Origin: an uncultured Lachnospiraceae bacterium
GTDB lineage: Bacteria > Bacillota > Clostridia > Lachnospirales > Lachnospiraceae
Assembly (NCBI GenBank): GCA_958426095.1
Contig: CATZYB010000104.1
Coordinates: 1 to 9,087, forward strand
Direction: 5' to 3'
Length of the DNA stretch: 9,087 bases
This document shows, one piece after another, positions 1 through 4,197 of this stretch. The notes under the pieces are model-generated. The model saw only the letters and a list, made by a program, of their open reading frames with translations, was not told where the DNA came from and did no database searches. Every line of letters begins with the position of its first letter. Within the stretch, counting starts at the first letter, position 1. The position numbers and the translations under genes are program-made.

Positions 1-54
<54 letters not shown>

Positions 55-109
55 ATATCCTAACAGAATGACAACTAGCTGTTATCTTCCCGTTTTTTAC
101 TGCTTTGGA

Positions 110-123
110 GTGCCTTCCGGCAC
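110..123 (-). other. GNRA-loop hairpin in the pre-16S leader
   Basis: The minus-strand RNA would read GUGCC-GGAA-GGCAC, a perfect 5-bp stem (6 bp with a flanking G-U pair) closed by a GGAA tetraloop of the GNRA class. It sits 56 nt upstream of the estimated 16S 5' end, inside the leader that is removed during processing. It may help fold the leader or form part of a processing site. No U-tract follows, so it is not a terminator. Confidence 0.5.
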
Positions 124-145
124 CATTCGTTTTTTTGAAATTCTC

Positions 146-155
146 TTTAAAGAAC
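146..155 (-). promoter_or_regulatory. boxA-like antitermination element in the 16S leader
   Basis: The minus strand reads GTTCTTTAAA here, close to the boxA core of rRNA leaders (TGCTCTTTAACA in E. coli, a TGTTCTTTGAAA-like form in Bacillus). It lies about 70 nt after the predicted start of the rRNA transcript and about 90 nt before mature 16S, where boxA is expected. By family knowledge it would bind NusB-NusE and load the rRNA antitermination complex. The call rests on motif and position only. Confidence 0.55.
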
Positions 156-230
156 TTTCGGGATTGTTTTATTGTTTAATTGTCAATGTCCATTTTTTGA
201 TGTTGCTTTTCTCTGTCGTGCAACTTTTAC

Positions 231-259
231 AGGATAACATAGTTACAAGCGTTTGTCAA
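231..259 (-). promoter_or_regulatory. rRNA operon promoter (sigma-A type)
   Basis: The minus strand has a perfect -35 TTGACA at 259-254, a 17-nt spacer, and TATCCT at 236-231 preceded by TG one base upstream (extended -10). The start would be near 224-225, giving a leader of about 170 nt before 16S. The A-rich tract at 262-280 lies at about -38 to -56, where an UP element contacts the alpha subunit of RNA polymerase. The combination is typical of rrn promoters. Confidence 0.82.
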
Positions 260-261
260 CA

Positions 262-280
262 TCTTTTTTTATTTTTTTTT
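262..280 (-). promoter_or_regulatory. A-tract UP element of the rRNA promoter
   Basis: On the minus strand the 19 bases are nearly all A: a run of nine, a T, a run of seven, then GA. They end two bases before the -35 hexamer. The position (-38 to -56 from the predicted start) and composition match an UP element. A further run of six A at 286-291 continues the series. Confidence 0.6.
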
Positions 281-300
281 GAATATTTTTTATATTCAAA
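278..300 (-). repeat. AT-rich inverted repeat just after tRNA-Ser
   Basis: Perfect 9-bp arms (TTTGAATAT / ATATTCAAA, 292-300 and 278-286 on the minus strand) enclose a 5-nt loop. The repeat begins two bases after the last nucleotide of the tRNA. It is followed by A-tracts, not U-tracts, in the direction of transcription, so it does not fit an intrinsic terminator. It could guide 3' processing or separate the tRNA from the rRNA promoter; both are inferences. Confidence 0.5.
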
Positions 301-301
301 G

Positions 302-389
302 CGGAGAAGGAGGGATTTGAACCCTCGCGCCGCGTTAGCGACCTATACCCTTAGCAGGGGCACCTCTTCGGCCTCTTGAGTACTTCTCC
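302..389 (-). tRNA. tRNA-Ser, anticodon GCU
   Basis: The minus strand folds as a complete class II (long variable arm) tRNA of 88 nt. The acceptor GGAGAAG (389-383) pairs with CTTCTCC (309-303). The D-arm is CTC/GAG, and the anticodon stem-loop TGCCC-CTGCTAA-GGGTA carries anticodon GCU, which reads AGC/AGU serine codons. The long variable arm pairs GTCGC with GCGGC. The T-arm is GAGGG-TTCAAAT-CCCTC and the discriminator is G, as expected for tRNA-Ser. CCA is not encoded (GCTTTG follows), so the CCA-adding enzyme is needed. It has its own promoter at 440-469 and lies 43 nt before the -35 of the rRNA promoter. Confidence 0.97.
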
Positions 390-395
390 GAACAA

Positions 396-433
396 TTAAA
401 AATTATGAAATTTTTAACGCACTTTTTCAGTGC
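396..433 (-). other. tRNA-Ser leader with two hairpins
   Basis: The predicted transcript starts near 433-434. It opens with GCACT-GAAAA-AGTGC (433-419), a 5-bp hairpin at the very 5' end. A perfect 9-bp AT-rich inverted repeat follows, with arms at 409-417 and 396-404 and a 4-nt loop, ending 6 nt before the tRNA 5' end. RNase P would remove this leader. Hairpins so close to the start could affect promoter escape or stability. The repeats are seen directly; the roles are inferred. Confidence 0.5.
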
Positions 434-439
434 TTGTCT

Positions 440-469
440 ATTATAATACATATTAATCCTTCTTGTCAA
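440..469 (-). promoter_or_regulatory. tRNA-Ser promoter (sigma-A consensus)
   Basis: The minus strand shows a perfect -35 TTGACA at 469-464 and a perfect -10 TATAAT at 445-440, with an 18-nt spacer. The start is expected near 433-434, about 45 nt before the tRNA. Both hexamers match consensus, and A-tracts lie directly upstream, so this should be a very strong promoter. It shares GTTGACAA with the rRNA promoter about 210 bp downstream. Confidence 0.85.
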
Positions 470-473
470 CGTA

Positions 474-502
474 TTTTTTTCATATTTTTTTAATTTTTTT
501 TT
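474..502 (-). promoter_or_regulatory. Phased A-tracts upstream of the tRNA-Ser promoter
   Basis: Three A runs on the minus strand lie at 474-480 (7), 485-491 (7) and 494-502 (9). Their centres are about 11 and 10 bp apart, close to one helical turn. They cover about -40 to -69 relative to the predicted start, so they could act both as an UP element and as intrinsically curved DNA. The rest of the 391-554 gap holds no open reading frame that I can support. Confidence 0.55.
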
Positions 503-554
503 ACGCCACAAGATATAGATTTTTTTATATTTTTAACATTATATATAGTAAAAA

Positions 555-1106
555 CTATATATACCGATATTCCTTAACAACAGTTTCGTAAAGATTATTT
601 CCTTCTGAGTCGATAACCACAATTGCAGGAAGATTCTCTACTTCCAATTTTCGTATAGCTTCTGTTCCCAAATCATCATAAGCGATAACCGTAGATTTTT
701 TTATTGCCTTTGACAATAAAGCTCCTGCTCCGCCAACCGCTGCAAAATAAACAGCCTTATTACGCATAATAGCGTCTACGACTTCTTTAGAACGTTTTCC
801 TTTACCAATCATCCCTTTTAATCCACAATCCATTAATTTCGGAGCATACTTATCCATTCGACTGCTCGTTGTCGGACCTGCAGAACCGATTGGCCGTCCT
901 TCTCTGGCCGGTGAAGGACCCATATAATAAATAATATTATTTTCCAAATTCATAGGGATATCTTCATTTGAAAGCATCGCCTCATACATTCGTTTGTGTG
1001 CTGCATCCCTGGCTGTATAAATGATTCCGGAAATATAAACATAATCTCCTGACTTTAATTCTCTGATCGTCTCATCTTTTAAGGGTGCACTAATATGTTT
1101 TTCCAT
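555..1106 (-). CDS. fumB: Class I fumarate hydratase, beta subunit
   Basis: This is the C-terminal-type subunit of the [4Fe-4S] fumarase (fumarate + water to L-malate; cytosolic), 183 aa, the usual length for a separate beta chain. The hallmark region is GRPIGSAGPTTSSRMD at residues 70-85, followed by IGKGKRS at 100-106. By comparison with class I fumarases, R33 (in TARDAAHKR), T79, R83 and K102 are the likely substrate-binding and catalytic residues. The ATG at 1106 follows AAGGAG with an 8-nt spacer. It starts 20 nt after the alpha subunit stop, so the two are co-transcribed and should form one enzyme. The symbol marks the beta chain of the two-subunit enzyme, not the paralogue E. coli FumB. 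L(+)-tartrate dehydratase beta (TtdB) is the main alternative; the two families are hard to separate by eye. Confidence 0.9.
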   Translation of the reverse strand: MEKHISAPLKDETIRELKSGDYVYISGIIYTARDAAHKRMYEAMLSNEDIPMNLENNIIYYMGPSPAREGRPIGSAGPTTSSRMDKYAPKLMDCGLKGMIGKGKRSKEVVDAIMRNKAVYFAAVGGAGALLSKAIKKSTVIAYDDLGTEAIRKLEVENLPAIVVIDSEGNNLYETVVKEYRYI

Positions 1107-1126
1107 TTCGTTCTCTCCTTAAAACT

Positions 1127-1969
1127 TTATAATTCCCGTGTTACATGCCGATTTACATGGCAGCATATATTAATCGCCACAGGAAGACCGGCAATATGTG
1201 TTGGATAAGTCTCAATATTTACAGCCATGGCTGTTACTGTACCGCCAAGACCTCCAGGTCCGATACCCAATTGATTTACCTTTTCGAGCATTTCTATTTC
1301 CAAATCTTTTACATAAGGAATATCTGAATGGCTTCCGGCCTCTCTGGTTAATGCATGTTTCGCCATTAAAGCACATTTTTCAAAATCTCCGCCGATACCA
1401 ACGCCAACAACCAAAGGCGGACAGGCATTTGGTCCGGCCGCATCTACAGTTTCAAGAATAGCCTTCTTAACACCCTCGATGCCATCTGCCGGTTTAAGCA
1501 TACAGATTCTGCTCATATTTTCACTGCCAAATCCTTTTGGCGCTAATGTGATCTTAAAGGAATCTCCCGGAACAATCTGATAATGAATAATCGCCGGTGT
1601 ATTATCATTTGTATTCTTACGATAAATCGGATCTTCAACGACAGATTTACGCAAAAACCCCTCTGTGTATCCCCGGCGAACACCCTCATTGATTGCTTCT
1701 TCCAATACACCATCCACAATATGCACTTCCTGACCCATTTCCACAAATAAAATAGCCATGCCCGTATCCTGGCAGATTGGAATCATTTCTTCACCCGCAA
1801 TTTTTAAATTATCTTCAAGCTGTTTCAATACCTGTTTTCCCAAAGGGGATTTCTCTGTTTCTATAGCGTGATTCATAGCTTTTGCCATATCGTCTGATAA
1901 AAAATGGGTTGCCTGAATACACATATCCCGAACAGTATCACTAATTCTATGACAAGATATATCTCTCAT
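1127..1969 (-). CDS. fumA: Class I fumarate hydratase, alpha subunit
   Basis: This N-terminal-type subunit of the iron-sulfur fumarase is 280 aa, normal for the family. Three cysteines at the expected spacings are the likely [4Fe-4S] ligands: C66 in PICQDTG, C183 in NACPPLVVGVGIGG, and C270 in ICCHVNRH. Other family landmarks are APKGFGSEN (143-151; many relatives have GGGSEN) and GPGGLGGTVTA (237-247). The ATG at 1969 follows GGAGG with a 7-nt spacer. fumB begins 20 nt downstream and the antiporter ends 45 nt upstream with no clear terminator between, so it probably sits in the middle of a three-gene operon. In an anaerobe it would link malate, fumarate and succinate, and class I enzymes are oxygen-labile. 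A tartrate dehydratase alpha subunit (TtdA) is the main alternative. Confidence 0.9.
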   Translation of the reverse strand: MRDISCHRISDTVRDMCIQATHFLSDDMAKAMNHAIETEKSPLGKQVLKQLEDNLKIAGEEMIPICQDTGMAILFVEMGQEVHIVDGVLEEAINEGVRRGYTEGFLRKSVVEDPIYRKNTNDNTPAIIHYQIVPGDSFKITLAPKGFGSENMSRICMLKPADGIEGVKKAILETVDAAGPNACPPLVVGVGIGGDFEKCALMAKHALTREAGSHSDIPYVKDLEIEMLEKVNQLGIGPGGLGGTVTAMAVNIETYPTHIAGLPVAINICCHVNRHVTREL

Positions 1970-2014
1970 CTTTAAACCTCCATTTGTATATAGAAGAATT
2001 CTAATGATCTTATT

Positions 2015-3322
2015 CTATTTTACTACTTTCTTCTTACCTTCTGCTTCCTGCAGTTTCATAGCTCTTCGGTTAATAACTTCTGCACTCTTCGGCTGAATAT
2101 CTCCGGTCTTCTTCAAAGCCCACTTTGTCATCGATGGACCTACAAGTTCATAAACCAATACTGAGAAAAGAACAATATTTCGGATCATTGCTCCTTCCGC
2201 ACCAAATTTTGCGGCTGCTGTTATACACATTCCCAAAGCAACTCCAGCCTGTGGAAAAAGTGTGATTCCTAAATATTTCTGAACCACAGGATCACATCCG
2301 GCCGCTTTTGCACTGGACCATGCGCCCAGATATTTACCAATACACCGGAATATAATATAAACAACGCCTATGATGACAATACTTATATCTGAAAAAACGC
2401 TCAATTCAAGCTCCGCGCCACTGATAACAAAAAACAATGCAAATAAAGGCGCCGTCCACCGGTCTGATTTTTCCATCAAATCTTCCGATAATGGACATAT
2501 ATTACAAAAGATCGTTCCGAGCATCATGCAGACTAACAATGAAGAAAATGCAATATGTATGCCGCCAATATCAAATTCCAGCATAGAAATTCCAACTGTC
2601 AAAAATACAAAGGCAATAGTCAGTGACAGACGATTACTGTTAGAATTAAACAAGGTTTCCAACTGAGTCAGCAGCCATCCCATGAATGCTCCGACAATTA
2701 ATGAAAGGATAATCTCCAGAAAAGGTTCAACTAAAATCGATGTCATATTAAAAGCGCCGTCTTTTAAAGCCATAGCTACACCAAAAGAAACAGCAAATAC
2801 CATCAGGGCCACTGCATCATCCAGAGCAACGACCGGAAGAAGAATATCGGTTAATTTTCCTTTTGCCTTATACTGACGTACAACCATTAATGTAGCTGCC
2901 GGAGCTGTCGCTGTTGCAATAGCTCCCAATGTAATGGCTGTTGTAATCGGCAGCTTATCCCCAAGGAAGATATGCAGCACAAGCATTGCTACGTTTACAC
3001 ATAAAGACGCAACCAATCCTTCAGCAATACCAACGATCATAGCCTGACGTCCAATATTTTTCAATTGTGACAGGCGAAATTCATTACCGATCGTAAAAGC
3101 AATAAATCCCAATGCTACATTTGAAATCAAAGCATACTGCTCCACATCACTGGTTGATACAAATCCTATCCCCGGTATATTTAAACGTCCAAGAACATAA
3201 GGCCCGATTAAAACTCCGGCAATCAAATATGCCGTAACATCCGGTAATTTTAACGGTCTTAATATACGGGTCATTAATAATCCCATGATCAATGCTACTG
3301 AAATTGCTAATATTGCTGTCAT
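2015..3322 (-). CDS. Cation:proton antiporter, CPA2 / Na_H_exchanger family
   Basis: This integral membrane protein has 435 aa and about 12-13 hydrophobic segments from residue 1 to about 396, with a short basic cytosolic tail. Family signs: PDVTAYLIAGVLIGPYVLG near the N-terminus, a glycine/alanine/threonine-rich LGAIATATAPAATLMV segment (132-147), an adjacent Asp pair (D168-D169 in VALDDAVAL), WTAPLFALFFVISGAELELS (289-308), and IGKYLGAW near 328-335. A DD pair in the core helix is typical of electrogenic Na+/H+ exchangers, but the ion cannot be fixed from sequence. No TrkA_N/RCK domain is attached, unlike KefB/KefC. The start at 3322 is preferred because AGAGGAAG lies 7 nt upstream; an in-frame ATG at 3340 would add six residues but has no ribosome binding site. 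A promoter sits at 3377-3405, and fumA-fumB follow closely. Confidence is high for the family and low for the substrate. Confidence 0.88.
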   Translation of the reverse strand: MTAILAISVALIMGLLMTRILRPLKLPDVTAYLIAGVLIGPYVLGRLNIPGIGFVSTSDVEQYALISNVALGFIAFTIGNEFRLSQLKNIGRQAMIVGIAEGLVASLCVNVAMLVLHIFLGDKLPITTAITLGAIATATAPAATLMVVRQYKAKGKLTDILLPVVALDDAVALMVFAVSFGVAMALKDGAFNMTSILVEPFLEIILSLIVGAFMGWLLTQLETLFNSNSNRLSLTIAFVFLTVGISMLEFDIGGIHIAFSSLLVCMMLGTIFCNICPLSEDLMEKSDRWTAPLFALFFVISGAELELSVFSDISIVIIGVVYIIFRCIGKYLGAWSSAKAAGCDPVVQKYLGITLFPQAGVALGMCITAAAKFGAEGAMIRNIVLFSVLVYELVGPSMTKWALKKTGDIQPKSAEVINRRAMKLQEAEGKKKVVK

Positions 3323-3326
3323 TTTT

Positions 3327-3334
3327 CTTCCTCT
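3327..3334 (-). promoter_or_regulatory. Ribosome binding site that sets the antiporter start
   Basis: The minus strand reads AGAGGAAG here, with the GAGG core 7 nt before the ATG at 3322-3320. The alternative ATG at 3340 is preceded by ATGTCATGGG, with no purine-rich site at a useful distance, so the shorter start is favoured. Confidence 0.65.
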
Positions 3335-3376
3335 TTTCATCCCATGACATATTTTTACTCTTCAAAACAGTTTCTT

Positions 3377-3405
3377 ATATTATCACTGTGCATGAACTTT
3401 GTCAA
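3377..3405 (-). promoter_or_regulatory. Promoter of the antiporter-fumAB operon
   Basis: The minus strand has a perfect -35 TTGACA at 3405-3400, a 17-nt spacer, and TAATAT at 3382-3377 preceded by TGA, that is, an extended -10 (TGN). The start is expected near 3370, giving an untranslated leader of about 48 nt. The -35 begins two bases past the terminator stem of the previous operon. Confidence 0.78.
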
Positions 3406-3438
3406 ATAAACAGGGAATGTTAATACATTCCCTGTTTA
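3404..3438 (-). terminator. Intrinsic terminator of the gyrase-hydrolase operon
   Basis: A perfect 14-bp inverted repeat (arms at 3425-3438 and 3407-3420, TAAACAGGGAATGT and its complement) encloses a 4-nt loop (ATTA on the minus strand). It begins 9 nt after the hydrolase stop codon. On the minus strand the stem ends in TTTA and is followed by TTT, a short U-rich run that then enters the next promoter. Position and stem length make termination likely; the U-tract is modest. Confidence 0.8.
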
Positions 3439-3447
3439 ACACAGATT

Positions 3448-4197
3448 TTATATCTCAAAAACCTGTCCCTCTTCATTAATGGATATAATCCGGTCCTTAT
3501 AACTTTCAGCGGATTTACCATCCTTAAATTTCTGAATCAGCTTATAGTCTTTCCAGAAGTGCATCGGAAAAACAACATCAGCGTCAGCCGTATGCATAAA
3601 CTCATCCATTCCCCACCAGTAATGCTCTTCCTGCCGCGGATCGAGTACGACAAAAGCCGCATCAAAATGACGTCCTTTGATTTTATTCATTTCATGCTTA
3701 TATTCTCTTTCCCGGCGTTCTCTGTCTGCTTCACTTTCGCCCATCCAGGACCACCAGTGTAAGTCCCCGGCAAAATAGATAGACTTTCCGGCATATTCAA
3801 TGAGAAATGCCACACCTTCATCCGTAGATTTCAATGTCTCTATCTTTATGTCCCGTGAACCTCCTTCTTTCTTGGAAACTCCCCGGTTATCCACATTTAG
3901 ATACAATAATTTATCGTTATCCACAAAAATGGTATTTTCTCCACCGGTTCCGAGACGTACAGCAAAACTTAAACTATGCCGTACGTCATCTGAAAGAACA
4001 TAAGTGACGTAGTCATTGTATTCTGCATATTGATAGATAGCCGGATTAAAATGATCGCCATGACCATGACTCACAAAAAAGATAATCCTCTTATTCTTAT
4101 CAAACTCCGGCAATTGCCCCTTATAGTAATCAAATACAAATATACAATCCTCAACCTCGACAACAAAACAACTATGATGAATATATGTTATCTTCAT
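3448..4197 (-). CDS. Metallo-beta-lactamase-fold hydrolase, translationally coupled to gyrA
   Basis: This soluble protein has 249 aa and no signal peptide. The MBL metal motif HGHGDH lies at residues 44-49 (H44, H46, D48, H49), after beta strands holding IHHSCFVVE (6-14) and VFDYYKG (21-27). Further likely ligands are D145 in YFAGDLHWW and H213 in FPMHFWKDY. The N-terminal HHSCF resembles UlaG-like/UPF0173 MBL proteins, often annotated only as Zn-dependent hydrolases. Residues 154-177 form a strongly charged, probably helical insert, and tryptophans cluster at 148-151 and 194-195. Its ATG overlaps the gyrA stop (ATGA), and GGAG inside the end of gyrA lies 7 nt upstream, which favours translational coupling. 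A terminator follows directly. The substrate is unknown; nothing shows a lactamase activity or a direct role in DNA topology. Confidence 0.88.
   Translation of the reverse strand: MKITYIHHSCFVVEVEDCIFVFDYYKGQLPEFDKNKRIIFFVSHGHGDHFNPAIYQYAEYNDYVTYVLSDDVRHSLSFAVRLGTGGENTIFVDNDKLLYLNVDNRGVSKKEGGSRDIKIETLKSTDEGVAFLIEYAGKSIYFAGDLHWWSWMGESEADRERREREYKHEMNKIKGRHFDAAFVVLDPRQEEHYWWGMDEFMHTADADVVFPMHFWKDYKLIQKFKDGKSAESYKDRIISINEEGQVFEI
3887..3925 (+). promoter_or_regulatory. Pair of perfect DnaA-box sequences inside the hydrolase gene
   Basis: TTATCCACA, the high-affinity DnaA-box sequence, occurs at 3887-3895 and again at 3917-3925 in the same orientation, 30 bp apart (just under three helical turns). 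Both fall where the protein has Val-Asp-Asn in the hydrolase gene, so chance through shared codons is possible. A TTATACACA (2221-2229, within the antiporter gene) also fits the TTATNCACA consensus, and TTTTCCACA at 4285-4293 is one base off TTATCCACA. A regulatory function is an inference. Confidence 0.35.

Noticed and set aside
158..186. TTGACA at 186-181 on the minus strand as a second rRNA promoter (P2)
   Set aside because: The -35 is perfect, but the -10 position at 16-18 nt spacing reads like TCCCGA, with no usable hexamer. It may be an orphan or part of the leader structure.
68..379. A 103-codon plus-strand open frame
   Set aside because: It runs antisense across the 16S leader, the rRNA promoter and tRNA-Ser; its composition reflects T-tracts and tRNA sequence, and it matches no protein pattern I recognise.
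540..563. AT inverted repeat over the fumB stop codon as an intrinsic terminator
   Set aside because: The 9-bp stem is all A-T except one pair and is not followed by a U-tract on the minus strand; it reads into A-rich sequence instead.
555..1969. L(+)-tartrate dehydratase (TtdA/TtdB) instead of fumarase
   Set aside because: The families are close and this cannot be excluded, but no tartrate transporter or regulator is nearby, and two-subunit class I fumarases of these lengths are common in Clostridia.
1991..2003. Small hairpin between the antiporter and fumA as a terminator
   Set aside because: Only a 5-bp A-T-rich stem with a 3-nt loop and no U-tract; too weak to separate the genes.
3448..4197. 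Beta-lactamase activity for the MBL-fold protein
   Set aside because: There is no signal peptide, the N-terminal HHSCF and overall layout fit UlaG-like hydrolases, and the gene sits in a gyrase operon.
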